Shown in pieces: positions 7,350 to 16,191 of a stretch of DNA of 64,000 bases. The DNA is taken from the NCBI GenBank assembly GCA_013416405.1, contig JACCET010000013.1, forward strand, positions 1 to 64,000, given 5' to 3'. A program made the translations under genes and the position numbers. Positions within the stretch are counted from its first letter, which is position 1, and each line of letters begins with the position of its first letter. The DNA is from Alcaligenaceae bacterium (lineage in GTDB: Bacteria > Pseudomonadota > Gammaproteobacteria > Burkholderiales > Burkholderiaceae_B). The notes beneath the pieces were generated by a model. That model did not search any database and was not told the origin of the DNA. It saw only the letters and a program-made list of their open reading frames with translations.

Positions 7350-9098
7350 ATGAACACAAGCGATCAACACCGCGCCGGTGAACCCCTGGCAGCTGCCGCC
7401 GACCCTGCAAATCCCAAGCGCCGCGATGTGCTGCGCTGGTCCATGGGCCTGTCAGCCGGCCTGATACTGCCGCCTCTGGCAGCTTGCGGCAGTGGCGGCG
7501 ACAGCCAGGCGGCCACAGAAGATACTCTGCCAGAAGCCACGCGCATCTATGCCCGCGACGGCCTCATCGATATAGAGCTGGTGGCCGCTTATGCCAGCAA
7601 CAGCGTCCAGTTCGGGGCCGGTGCACAAGACGTTTATCCGGGTGCATCCCAGCTGGTGAACACCCATCTGCGCAGCTATAACGACGGTGGCCTGGCCCCT
7701 ACCCTGTGCCTGAACGCCGGTGATACCTTGCGTATTCTGCTCAAGAACAGGCTGCCCGAAAATGATCCCAATGTTTCGTCGCTAAGCTATCTGAATTACC
7801 AGAATAGCACCAACCTGCATTTTCATGGCCTGCACGTCGATCCCAAGGAAATCCGCCCTGGCGTCTATGGCGATTATGTGGTCGATTCAGCCGATGCGGG
7901 CGTCAAGCCCGGTGCTGATCGCCAGCATGAAATCGCCCTGCCGCCCTATCATGTCAACGGTATTTACTGGTATCACCCGCATCTGCATGGGTCTACCGCC
8001 ACACAGGTGGTCAACGGCATGTTCGGCGCCATTTTGATCAATACTCCGCGTAATGATTTCGATCTGGCCGACAACATACGCGAACGAGTCATTTTTGTGC
8101 ACAGGCTGAATCTTTCCGACACGGGCACCAGCGACAATCTGTACGAGTACGTCGCCAACACCAATGGCGCCTTCATGCTCAATGGGGCTTATCAGCCCAC
8201 TATCGTCATGCGCCCCGGAGAAATTCAGAACTGGCATCTGCTGAACTCAGACGCCTTCTATCCCTTCAATCCGGTGCTCGACGGGCACACCATGTGGTAT
8301 TACGCCCGCGACGGGAACGCCTTCCAGCGTCATTACCGCCCCATCAATGCCAACACCGCGGCCCAAACAGACAACAGCCATTGGCCTGGCAGCATCATGT
8401 ATCCGGGCAATCGCGATTCGATACTGGTGCAGGCCAGCAAAACGCCTGGCACCTACTACTTGCGTTCAGCCAAGGCGCCGTCGGGCATGGATCAGGAAAT
8501 CGTGGCGCGCATAGTTGTTGAAGGCACGCCGCTCGAGATGGATCTGCCCAGCCCTAGCCAGTTGCCTTTGTATAACAACTTCCTGCCCATCACCGATGCC
8601 GAACTCGCACAACATGGCGGCAAGACGCGGGCCGTCATCCTGGCAATCGCCAACAAAGACAGCCCTCTGTTTCCTCAGCCCATCCCCGAGGGCGAAGAAT
8701 GGTTTGTACCCGAAGCAGACGGCTCCTCTTTGGCCAACACGGTGTTTGCCACCGGCAACGAGGGTACCAAGCTGGCACCGTTCCAGTCCGCTTTGGCTGC
8801 AACCCAGACCGTGGCGCTTGATGCCGTCGAGGAATGGACGCTGTACAACATGAGTGGCTACCCACATCCATTTCATATTCATATCAATGACTGTTATGTC
8901 ATCAAGGTCAATGGCGAAGATATCGAGCCCTACTGGGCCGACACCATTCCATTGGCACCCGGTGGCACGACTGCTCAACCCACCTCCATCACATTTCGCA
9001 GCCGCTTTACCGACTTCACCGGCAAATTTGTGTGGCACTGCCATGCCCTGGATCACGAGGACATGGGCATGATGGAGCTGGTCGAGGTGGTTGCCTGA
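7350..9098 (+). CDS. Tat-exported multicopper oxidase
   Basis: A 582-residue three-cupredoxin-domain oxidase. All four copper-binding segments are present: NLHFHGLHVDP (His157, 159, 162), YWYHPHLHGSTA (His209, 211, 213), HPFHIHIND near residue 505, and the type-1/3 HCHALDHEDMGMM near residue 562. The last has the Cys, two His and Met ligand of a type-1 site. The N-terminus has a twin-arginine signal (RRDVLRWSMGLSAGLILPPL, RR at 24-25). This is followed by LAACGSGG, whose Cys46 could be lipidated. It should reduce O2 to water while oxidising a metal ion or phenolic substrate in the periplasm. Substrate is not predictable. It is cotranscribed with the RCC1 protein. Confidence 0.92.
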   Translation: MNTSDQHRAGEPLAAAADPANPKRRDVLRWSMGLSAGLILPPLAACGSGGDSQAATEDTLPEATRIYARDGLIDIELVAAYASNSVQFGAGAQDVYPGASQLVNTHLRSYNDGGLAPTLCLNAGDTLRILLKNRLPENDPNVSSLSYLNYQNSTNLHFHGLHVDPKEIRPGVYGDYVVDSADAGVKPGADRQHEIALPPYHVNGIYWYHPHLHGSTATQVVNGMFGAILINTPRNDFDLADNIRERVIFVHRLNLSDTGTSDNLYEYVANTNGAFMLNGAYQPTIVMRPGEIQNWHLLNSDAFYPFNPVLDGHTMWYYARDGNAFQRHYRPINANTAAQTDNSHWPGSIMYPGNRDSILVQASKTPGTYYLRSAKAPSGMDQEIVARIVVEGTPLEMDLPSPSQLPLYNNFLPITDAELAQHGGKTRAVILAIANKDSPLFPQPIPEGEEWFVPEADGSSLANTVFATGNEGTKLAPFQSALAATQTVALDAVEEWTLYNMSGYPHPFHIHINDCYVIKVNGEDIEPYWADTIPLAPGGTTAQPTSITFRSRFTDFTGKFVWHCHALDHEDMGMMELVEVVA

Positions 9099-9127
9099 TG
9101 CAGTCGCGCTAGGCCGCGCCTGCATCA
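9096..9127. terminator. hairpin between convergent genes
   Basis: TGATGCAG at 9096-9103 pairs with CTGCATCA at 9120-9127, overlapping the stop of the oxidase gene and lying before the end of the convergent amidohydrolase. No T run follows, so termination strength is unclear. Confidence 0.3.
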
Positions 9128-9138
9128 GCTTGAGCGGC

Positions 9139-10332
9139 CTATTTAGCCAGCCATGACAACGCCAACCTGGACAGATAGGTGGCGCCCAGCGGCAACACCT
9201 CGTCGTTGAAGTCGTAGCTGGTGTTATGCACCAGACATGGCCCCTGGCCGTGGCCGGTCTCGCGGTGGTCGCCATCGCCATTGCCTATGAAGGCGTAGCA
9301 GCCTGGCTTGACTTCCAGCATGAAGGCGAAATCCTCGGCAGCCATGATGGGCGTCTGAGTGATCAGGCAGTCCGGTTCCACAATCTGGGCAATCACGTCG
9401 CGTGCGAATTCGGTTTCGGCCTCGTGGTTGAGCGTGGCCGGATACTTGCGCTGGAAGTCGAAGTCGCATTGCGCTTCGTTGGCGCGGCATGTCAATTCGG
9501 CAATTTCCCGCATGCGCCGCTCGATCAGATCCAGCGTTTCGGCGGTGTAGGCCCGAACCGTACCGCGCATCTCGCAGGTGTCGGGAATGACGTTCACGGC
9601 GTCGCCGCCGTGGATCATGGTCACCGAAATGACAGCAACGTCCAGGGGTTTCTTGTTTCGACTGAGAATGTTCTGGAACGCACCCAAAATCTGCGCTGCG
9701 ATGGGCAGAGGATCCACACCCAAATGAGGCATGGCAGCATGGCCACCTTTACCGCGCACCGTAACGGTGAACTCACTATTGGACGCCAGTACCGGACCCG
9801 ATGAAAGCGCAAACGTACCGCTGGGAATACCTGGCATATTGTGCATGCCAAACACAGCATCTATGGGAAACTGCTCAAACAGGCCTTCCTTGATCATCTC
9901 GCGCGCGCCGCCGGCCTGCTCCTCGGCGGGCTGGAAGATCAGATACACAGTTCCTGCAAAATCGCGGTGTGCAGCAAGATACTGAGCAGCACCCAACAGC
10001 ATGGTGGTGTGTCCGTCGTGGCCGCAGGCATGCATCTTGCCAGGATGGCGGCTGGCATGCTCAAACGAATTGGCTTCTTGCATGGGCAGTGCATCCATGT
10101 CGGCGCGCAGCCCTACGGTACGGCCATTGTCGGGCTTTTCACCACGGATGATGCCTACTACGCCAGTTTTTCCCAGGCCGCGATGCATAGCAATGCCCCA
10201 AGCGCTAAGCCGTTCGGCTACGAGATCGGCTGTGCGTGTTTCTTCGAAGGCCAGCTCGGGGTGTGCGTGAATATCGCGGCGGATGGCACGCAGCTCATCG
10301 GCCTGCGCAACGATAGCGTCAAGAAGTGGCAT
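9139..10332 (-). CDS. M20-family amidohydrolase (hippurate hydrolase-like)
   Basis: A 397-residue zinc-dependent amidohydrolase of peptidase family M20D, which cleaves N-acyl amino acids such as hippurate or related amides. Metal and catalytic motifs are visible: GLRADMDALPMQE, HACGHDGHTTMLLGAA, EEQAGGAREMI with the catalytic Glu pair, and a C-terminal MAAEDFAFML. The start ATG at 10330-10332 (MPLLDAIVAQADELRAIRRD) matches the family; the open frame extends upstream without homology. No signal peptide, so cytoplasmic. It is convergent with the oxidase gene and stands alone, giving no pathway context; the substrate is not predictable. Confidence 0.9.
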   Translation of the reverse strand: MPLLDAIVAQADELRAIRRDIHAHPELAFEETRTADLVAERLSAWGIAMHRGLGKTGVVGIIRGEKPDNGRTVGLRADMDALPMQEANSFEHASRHPGKMHACGHDGHTTMLLGAAQYLAAHRDFAGTVYLIFQPAEEQAGGAREMIKEGLFEQFPIDAVFGMHNMPGIPSGTFALSSGPVLASNSEFTVTVRGKGGHAAMPHLGVDPLPIAAQILGAFQNILSRNKKPLDVAVISVTMIHGGDAVNVIPDTCEMRGTVRAYTAETLDLIERRMREIAELTCRANEAQCDFDFQRKYPATLNHEAETEFARDVIAQIVEPDCLITQTPIMAAEDFAFMLEVKPGCYAFIGNGDGDHRETGHGQGPCLVHNTSYDFNDEVLPLGATYLSRLALSWLAK

Positions 10333-10445
10333 ACAGATATCGCCTTGAAAAAAAGCTAAGGAACCCGGAAGTGTACAGCGCACGGGCAAGCCACCGGGTG
10401 CCAGCTGCCGTTCATACGCAATGCCGGCACAGCGTCCAAGCATGG

Positions 10446-10850
10446 CTAAGCGCTACGGGCAGCCCTTTCCTTTTCCACGCGTGCTGTCACGTCACGTGCC
10501 ATGGCAACCGAACCCATGGCCACGGCATGCTCATCCACCACCAAGGCAAAAGTCATTTCCACGTAGAGTTTTCGGCCCATTTTATGCACGGCACGCGTTA
10601 ATGTCGGCTGCCCGGCCAGCCTGGTCTTGCCGGTATCTATGGCTTTATTGAAACCGGCCCAGTGCGCGGCGCGCAAATGTTCCGGAATGATGGGGTCGAG
10701 GCCGCCACCCAGCATTTCAGCCGCGCTGTAACCAAACAAAGCACAGGCGGCCTGATTCCAGCGCACGATATTGCCCGCACGATCAACGTAGATCAAGGCA
10801 TCGGAAACTTGTTCAACTATCCGTTCCGCAAGATCGGACGCATCGTTCAT
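10446..10850 (-). CDS. single PAS-domain protein
   Basis: A 134-residue protein consisting of one PAS domain and little else. ISDALIYVDRAGNIVRWNQA-like sequence opens the fold (here VSDALIYVDRAGNIVRWNQ), then ACALFGYSAAEMLG, and the fold closes with VAMGSVAMARDVTARVEKE. No kinase, GGDEF or HTH output domain is attached. Stand-alone PAS proteins act as sensors working through a separate partner; no partner gene is adjacent. The next minus-strand gene is the amidohydrolase, 113 bases away with its own start. Confidence 0.8.
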   Translation of the reverse strand: MNDASDLAERIVEQVSDALIYVDRAGNIVRWNQAACALFGYSAAEMLGGGLDPIIPEHLRAAHWAGFNKAIDTGKTRLAGQPTLTRAVHKMGRKLYVEMTFALVVDEHAVAMGSVAMARDVTARVEKERAARSA

Positions 10851-11000
10851 GATGATTTCTCCGTAGTGGATTTATTCAAGTATTTTAGTCTGTCGTGATA
10901 TTGCAACTTGCGTATGTGACCATTAAGCCTCATCCTATAGAAGGATGGAATCAAGCAGCAATTGGATACAGAGATAAACAGTGCTTACCTGGAGTCTGAA

Positions 11001-11174
11001 ATGCCCGCAACAAACCAAGTCATCAAGCCTTATCGCAACTGGAAGGTCAAGCAGTACGCCCCTACGTTGGAAACGCGCCTGCTACAAGAACGCGCCCGCC
11101 AGGATCAGCCCCCATTGATCTCACTACACAACAAAGGCCAGACCAGCACTGAAGTCCTGCCCTCTGCCGAGTAA
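11001..11174 (+). CDS. small hypothetical protein
   Basis: A 57-residue protein starting MPATNQVIKPYRNWKVKQYA. The ATG at 11001 is preceded by GGAG six bases away, a good ribosome-binding site, so I prefer it to the frame extension up to 10962. It is basic and polar, without a membrane segment or recognised motif. It ends 15 bases before the FUSC-type exporter frame, so they may be cotranscribed. Function unknown. Confidence 0.5.
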   Translation: MPATNQVIKPYRNWKVKQYAPTLETRLLQERARQDQPPLISLHNKGQTSTEVLPSAE

Positions 11175-11189
11175 CCGTCACGATCCGCG

Positions 11190-12410
11190 ATGTATTATGG
11201 TGCGTTAGTATTTCATCTACGCACCATGGCAGCCCAAAGACAAAAACCAGCCCAGGCGGCTGCAGTACACCCCAAACGCCATAGCAAAGTCCTGAGCGCT
11301 TCCCGCAAACATAGCGCCAGCCACCTGCTCAGTCGCCAGCAACTGCAGCAGAGCCTGGTTGTCAGCGCACCCCCTTCCGTCAAGATTGCCAGCATTGCAG
11401 GTTTCCAGGCCGCGCTGGCAATCTTGGTCGCGCTGACCACTGCTCATTTTTCTCCGTGGCCGGAACTGGTTGGCTTTCCTGCCCTGGGTGCACTGGCCGC
11501 GCTATTCGGACGCTATGCCTCCTTGCAGGCCCGCCGGCGGATTGTCATGATATGCGGCATCCTGCTGGTTGCCGGCGTATTTATTCCCTCATTGGCCAGT
11601 TATGCAGGTGCATCCCCTTGGGCCATGGTATTACTGCTTGCCCTGTCAGCGGGGCTCTATACGCTGGCCGTGTCTCAGTGGGGCCTGACGGGTGGGCCCG
11701 GCGCCGTCATTTTTGTTTTTGCCGTGGGGGCCGTATTGGGCCCGGTTGATACGCTAGGCAGCGTGCTGGAACGCACAGCCGCCACGGCCTGGGGATCCGC
11801 ATTGGCCTGGCTGGTCTGCGCGCTGACCGACCGGCTTCGCCCCCAGGATGCGGCCCCGCCCAAGCCTGCACCTGCACCACCTTTGCAACCCTTGCCGCAC
11901 AGATTGGTCGTGGCTAGCCGCATTACCGTGGGCGCGGCCATTGCCGCCCTGATCTCCTACTGGTCGGGGTGGCAATATCCGGCCTGGGCCGCCATTGGTG
12001 CAACAGCCGTCATGCAGGGCGCCCACCTGCACCTGACCATGAACAGATCATTGCAGCGTATGGCAGGCACCGTGATTGGCGCCTGCATCGTATGGGCCAT
12101 TCTGGCCCAGGATCCGTCATTCTGGTATGTGGCGGCAGCTGTCGTATTTTTCCAATTCATCACCGAAGTGACCATAGGCTACAACTATGCTCTGGGCCAG
12201 ATCACCATCACCCCCATGGCACTACTGATGACCCACTTGGCTGCACCCGTCGCCAACAGCAATATGCCAGTCGAGCGCGTGCTGGACACCATAGTTGGCG
12301 CAGCCATCGGCATTGTTTTTGCAGTTATTTTTTCTACGGTCGATGACCGTGTTTACCTGGAGCGCAGACACGGCAAACTGAAAAATAGAAAATTGAAAAT
12401 GTGGCGTTGA
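11190..12410 (+). CDS. FUSC-family inner-membrane protein (aromatic acid exporter-like)
   Basis: A 406-residue integral membrane protein. After a basic, likely cytoplasmic N-terminus (to about residue 65), a first block of about five hydrophobic helices is followed by a Pro/Ala-rich linker (AAPPKPAPAPPLQPL). A second block (VVASRITVGAAIAALISYW onward) has the FUSC-like ISYWSGWQYPAWAAIGATAV stretch. The family includes p-hydroxybenzoic acid efflux and fusaric acid resistance components. No partner membrane-fusion gene is next to it. The ATG at 11190 and one at 11226 (MAAQRQKPAQ) are both possible; neither has a clear ribosome-binding site. Confidence 0.75.
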   Translation: MYYGALVFHLRTMAAQRQKPAQAAAVHPKRHSKVLSASRKHSASHLLSRQQLQQSLVVSAPPSVKIASIAGFQAALAILVALTTAHFSPWPELVGFPALGALAALFGRYASLQARRRIVMICGILLVAGVFIPSLASYAGASPWAMVLLLALSAGLYTLAVSQWGLTGGPGAVIFVFAVGAVLGPVDTLGSVLERTAATAWGSALAWLVCALTDRLRPQDAAPPKPAPAPPLQPLPHRLVVASRITVGAAIAALISYWSGWQYPAWAAIGATAVMQGAHLHLTMNRSLQRMAGTVIGACIVWAILAQDPSFWYVAAAVVFFQFITEVTIGYNYALGQITITPMALLMTHLAAPVANSNMPVERVLDTIVGAAIGIVFAVIFSTVDDRVYLERRHGKLKNRKLKMWR

Positions 12411-12448
12411 TACGAGCAGCAGGCGGGTAGCGACCCACCTGCGCGCCT

Positions 12449-13681
12449 TCAGGCCGATACGCCCAGGTAATGCAGAACGCCTCGTCCAGCGGCACGACCA
12501 CCGGCAAAGCAGGCTGTCAGCAAATACCCGCCGGTAGGCGCTTCCCAGTCCAGCATCTCTCCAGTACAAAATACACCGGGCAAGTTGCGCAGCATCAGAT
12601 GCTGATCGATGCTGTCAAAACTCACTCCCCCCGCTGTGCTGATAGCCTGATCCAAAGGCTGCATGCCGTGCAAGCGCACGGGCAGGCACTTGATGGCCTG
12701 TGCCAGCCTGTCGGTGTTTGCGAAATCCTCTTTAGACAAGCATTCACGCAATAGGCCAAGCTTGACGCCCTTTAGCCCCAGGCGACTGCCCAAGTGGCTA
12801 GACCATGACCGCGCGCCGCGCGGATAGGTGACTTCACGCAGCACATAGGCTTGGTCACGTGCCGGCAGCAAATCTATGTGCAGCACCGCCTGGTTATGCG
12901 CCAGCCAGTCCTCACGCAGCATGGACGACCAAGCATAGATCAGCCCACCCTCCAGACCATTGGCCGTAATCATGCATTCGCCACGCCGCATGGCCTGGCC
13001 CGCTGGCGCCATGGCAATAGACTTCAAGGGTTCGCCCGCATAGCGATCCGAGAAATAAGCACTCCAGTCCACCAGAAAACCGCCATTGGCCGGTTGCAAA
13101 GGCACAAGGCCAACGCCTTTGTCGGCCAGCACAGCCTGCCAGGCGCCGTTCGACCCCAGACGCGCCCAGCTGGCTCCCCCCAGGGCCAATACCACGGCAT
13201 CATGCCGTTTGAGCACTTGGCCATCCGGGGTATCGAGCAGCAAAGATCCATCTTCAGACCAACCGATCCATCGATGCCGGGCATGCAAGGACACACCACT
13301 GGCGCGCAGACGCTGCAGCCAGACACGCAGCAGGGGGGCCGCCTTCATTTCTTTGGGAAACACCCGGCCTGATGAGCCGACAAAGGTCTCTATGCCAAGA
13401 GTATGAGCCCAGTCACGCAATGCCTGGGCGCCGAAACCATCAAGCCAAGACGCCACCTGTGCAGCCCGGGCACCGAATCGCACTCGGAAGACGTCGGCAG
13501 GCTCACTGTGCGTCAGGTTCAAGCCCCCACGGCCCGCCAACAGAAACTTGCGTCCTACAGAAGGCATGGCATCGTATAGATCAACACGCACGCCAGCCGC
13601 CATTAGGGTCTCGGCAGCCATCAGGCCAGCCGGCCCTCCGCCGATCACGGCAACAGACAAAGTCGACAAATGCTTGTGCAT
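12449..13681 (-). CDS. HI0933-type NAD(P)/FAD-dependent oxidoreductase
   Basis: A 410-residue flavoprotein of the HI0933/YhiN family. The N-terminal dinucleotide-binding fold is clear (VAVIGGGPAGLMAAETLMAAG), followed by the family signature GRKFLLAGRGGLNLTHSEP. The C-terminal FAD-closing segment reads LPGVFCTGEMLDWEAPTGGY and then TACFAGGRAAG. Substrate and physiological role of this family are not established. The gene is convergent with the FUSC gene and has no operon partner. Start ATG at 13679-13681. Confidence 0.88.
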   Translation of the reverse strand: MHKHLSTLSVAVIGGGPAGLMAAETLMAAGVRVDLYDAMPSVGRKFLLAGRGGLNLTHSEPADVFRVRFGARAAQVASWLDGFGAQALRDWAHTLGIETFVGSSGRVFPKEMKAAPLLRVWLQRLRASGVSLHARHRWIGWSEDGSLLLDTPDGQVLKRHDAVVLALGGASWARLGSNGAWQAVLADKGVGLVPLQPANGGFLVDWSAYFSDRYAGEPLKSIAMAPAGQAMRRGECMITANGLEGGLIYAWSSMLREDWLAHNQAVLHIDLLPARDQAYVLREVTYPRGARSWSSHLGSRLGLKGVKLGLLRECLSKEDFANTDRLAQAIKCLPVRLHGMQPLDQAISTAGGVSFDSIDQHLMLRNLPGVFCTGEMLDWEAPTGGYLLTACFAGGRAAGRGVLHYLGVSA

Positions 13682-13838
13682 TTTGGTATTAAGTTTCCAG
13701 TCAGATACAAGGGCGTAACAAGAACCTTCAGCCAGACCCTAATTTATTTCAATGCAATGCAAAGGCACTTTTAACGCTTGCCCTGCGTCTGTTGACTCGA
13801 TTACGCTGACCTTCATGTTAAACATCAGGAGCAGGATC

Positions 13839-14189
13839 ATGAAATTAAGCCGTCACATCGCCAAGGCTGCGCTGGCCGGGTTAATCGCTCTGGCCACTGT
13901 CGGCACTGCCTCCGCCGACGATAAAACAACGAATACCATACTAGGTGCTGGCCTAGGTGCCGCCGCAGGTGCCGTACTGTCAGAGGGCGATGCAATGATG
14001 ACCCTGGGCGGCGCTGCAGCAGGCGGCGTGCTGGGCAATATTCTTACCGAAGACCGCAAGCATCATCGCTGGAAAGGTCATGATCGCTCGTATCGATCCG
14101 ATCGACGCTATGTAGACAATCGCAACCACCGCGGCAAGCATCACTACAAAAAGCACCATCACAAAAAACACCACAGGCATCATCATTAA
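13839..14189 (+). CDS. exported glycine-zipper protein with histidine-rich tail
   Basis: A 116-residue protein. MKLSRHIAKAALAGLIALAT with cleavage after TASA is a signal peptide. A glycine-zipper segment (ILGAGLGAAAGAVLSEGDAM and GGAAAGGVLGNIL) resembles the 2TM glycine zipper of outer-membrane or envelope stress lipoproteins, although no lipobox Cys is present. The last 45 residues are extremely basic and histidine-rich, ending KHHYKKHHHKKHHRHHH. Such a tail could bind Ni, Zn or Cu, or anchor to anionic envelope polymers. AGGAGCAGGATC before the ATG gives a strong ribosome-binding site, deciding this start over frame extensions upstream. Monocistronic with its own terminator. Confidence 0.75.
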   Translation: MKLSRHIAKAALAGLIALATVGTASADDKTTNTILGAGLGAAAGAVLSEGDAMMTLGGAAAGGVLGNILTEDRKHHRWKGHDRSYRSDRRYVDNRNHRGKHHYKKHHHKKHHRHHH

Positions 14190-14203
14190 AAACCATGCCC
14201 CAT

Positions 14204-14246
14204 AACCAAAGACTGGCCGCTACTTTACAGCGGCCAGTCTTTGGTT
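14204..14246. terminator. bidirectional terminator between convergent genes
   Basis: An 18-base perfect stem: AACCAAAGACTGGCCGCT at 14204-14221 pairs with the arm at 14229-14246, with loop ACTTTAC. The right arm encodes the last residues of dsbC, so the terminator overlaps that coding end. Confidence 0.75.
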
Positions 14247-14990
14247 CAGCGCATCCAGCGGCAATGCACCATTGGCGCGGGTACCGTCGGCAAAAATAAT
14301 GGCCGGCGTACCCTGCACCATCATCCCCCGACCCAAGGCTAGTACTTTTTCCACCGGTGTATCGCATACGGCTTCGGGCGGCACGGTGCCGTCGAGCATC
14401 CATGCGCGCCAAGTCGCTGCTTGATCTTGCGCGCACCAGATATTGCGCGCCTTCTCGGTAGAATCAGGTGACAAAATCGGGAACAGAAAGGTGTATACCG
14501 TGATGTTGTCTACCTGCGTCAGAGTTTGATGCAGGCGCTTGCAATAGCCACAGTTGGGGTCTTCAAACACCGCTATCTTGCGCGACCCATCGCCTTTCAC
14601 TTGCTGTACCGCCAGCTCAAGGGGCAAGGTCTCAAAAGCAACCTTGGACAACTCTTCCATACGCTCGGCAGTCAGGTCGCGGCGATTCTTCGCATCAATC
14701 AACGCGCCTTGCAACACAAAATCTGCCGTCGCATTCGTATACAGCAGGTCTCGACCTATCTGCACTTCGAACAGGCTCGGAAAGGGTGTGCGCCTTACTT
14801 CTTTGACCTGAATCCCCGGAAACCGGCTTTCAAACAACTGGCGCACCGAATCAGGCGTCGCCGCGTCCTGTGTCGCAAGCTGCTCCGGCTTGGCCGCACC
14901 AATGCCTTGGGATGCATCCTGCGCCTGCACCATGACGGGCGACACGGCCAAGGCCAGCGCAGCCAACATTGTTTTTAATCTTAAAGACAT
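14220..14990 (-). CDS. dsbC: thiol:disulfide interchange protein DsbC
   Basis: A 256-residue periplasmic disulfide isomerase. A signal peptide (LALAVSPVMVQAQ) precedes an N-terminal dimerisation domain and a thioredoxin domain with the redox motif CGYC at 147-150 (EDPNCGYCKRLHQ). The cis-proline region VQGTPAIIFADG follows near residue 230. It reshuffles wrong disulfides in exported proteins and is kept reduced by DsbD, which is not in this window. It lies 31 bases after ubiH on the same strand and is probably the last gene of an apaG-mltA-ubiH-dsbC run. Confidence 0.93.
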   Translation of the reverse strand: MSLRLKTMLAALALAVSPVMVQAQDASQGIGAAKPEQLATQDAATPDSVRQLFESRFPGIQVKEVRRTPFPSLFEVQIGRDLLYTNATADFVLQGALIDAKNRRDLTAERMEELSKVAFETLPLELAVQQVKGDGSRKIAVFEDPNCGYCKRLHQTLTQVDNITVYTFLFPILSPDSTEKARNIWCAQDQAATWRAWMLDGTVPPEAVCDTPVEKVLALGRGMMVQGTPAIIFADGTRANGALPLDALNQRLAAVK

Positions 14991-15021
14991 AAAATTCCTG
15001 AAAATTATTTGAAAAACCCAA

Positions 15022-16191
15022 TTACCTGCCTGCGCCGCCGATCAGCATGCGCTTGAGCAATGGAATCCTGTCCACCATCTGCATGCCGGTGTTGCGCCCC
15101 CAGGCTGCAGCCGCAGTCTGATTGGCAAACAATCGATGCAAGCCGTCAGTGGCCATGCTCATCGCCAGGATGGGCTCCGCCCGGGCGCGACGGTATCGGC
15201 TCAGCACTCGAGTATCACCGGCTCGACGATAAGCCTCTTTGGAAACCAGCACCTTCAATAGGTCGTGTACGTCTCCCAGCCCCAGGTTAAGACCCTGCCC
15301 GGCCAAGGGATGCACACGATGCGCCGCATCGCTGACCAGAGCAACACCCGGTGCCATCATGTCACTGCTTTCCAGAAACAGAGGAAAGCCAAACATGGGA
15401 CTGCGCACCTGCAAACGCCCCAACCTGCCACTCGTAGCCGCCATCAAACGGATTTGCAATTGCTGATTGCGCTCGGTCTCTGGCAGAGCCAGCAAAGCTT
15501 TTGCCATGTCGTCAGGCATGGACCAGACCACGGAGACCTGGTGCCCATCGGATGTACCTGGCATGGGCAGCAGAGCCAATACGGTGTCGCCCGTAAACCA
15601 TTGCAGCGCCGCATTCTGATGCGGCAGCTCGGCCGTCAAATGCACGACGACGCCCTGGTCTCCGTAGGCACGCGACTTGTGACAGATGCCGGCCGCCTTG
15701 CGTACCGCCGATTGCGCGCCATCGGCACCCACCAGCAAGTCTGGCTTCAAGGCGCGTCCGGTATCGGTGAAAACCGTGGACGACTCCAGTCTTTGAAATT
15801 TCTCGGCATGCCATGTAATACCGAACACCTGCACCGCTTGCTGCAGCACACGCTCAAGCTCACTGGACTCGACTATCCAGGCCAGAGCGGTCTGGGCCGC
15901 CTGCCAGGCATGCAAATGCACCACGCCGCTGGCATCGCCATAGATTTCCATGGTTTCAACCGGCGTCACACGCGAGGTGTCCAACATACCCCAAACGCCC
16001 AGGCTTTCAAGCAAGCGCTGACTGCTGCTTGAAATGGCATAGACCCGGGGATGATATACATCGGGCGTCGGCGCCTTGTATGTGGCGCGAGGTCCCAGCA
16101 GCGACGCCTGGAAACCGGCCTTGGCCAAGCCCAGCGCCATGGCTAGGCCGGCAATACCGCTGCCACACACCAGTACGGATTCTTTACTCAT
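15022..16191 (-). CDS. ubiH: UbiH/UbiF/COQ6-family FAD-dependent hydroxylase
   Basis: A 389-residue flavin monooxygenase of ubiquinone ring hydroxylation. The Rossmann fold opens with VLVCGSGIAGLAMALGLAKAG, the DG motif is DLLVGADGAQSAVRKAAG, and the FAD-ribityl motif is VALVSDAAHRVHPLAGQGLN. The ATG at 16189-16191 overlaps the mltA stop (ATGA), which fixes the start and indicates translational coupling. Which ring position is hydroxylated (UbiH, UbiF or another paralog) cannot be read from sequence alone. Confidence 0.85.
   Translation of the reverse strand: MSKESVLVCGSGIAGLAMALGLAKAGFQASLLGPRATYKAPTPDVYHPRVYAISSSSQRLLESLGVWGMLDTSRVTPVETMEIYGDASGVVHLHAWQAAQTALAWIVESSELERVLQQAVQVFGITWHAEKFQRLESSTVFTDTGRALKPDLLVGADGAQSAVRKAAGICHKSRAYGDQGVVVHLTAELPHQNAALQWFTGDTVLALLPMPGTSDGHQVSVVWSMPDDMAKALLALPETERNQQLQIRLMAATSGRLGRLQVRSPMFGFPLFLESSDMMAPGVALVSDAAHRVHPLAGQGLNLGLGDVHDLLKVLVSKEAYRRAGDTRVLSRYRRARAEPILAMSMATDGLHRLFANQTAAAAWGRNTGMQMVDRIPLLKRMLIGGAGR

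Noticed and set aside
9226-9804. 192-codon plus-strand frame inside the M20 gene
   Set aside because: Antisense shadow of a conserved amidohydrolase.
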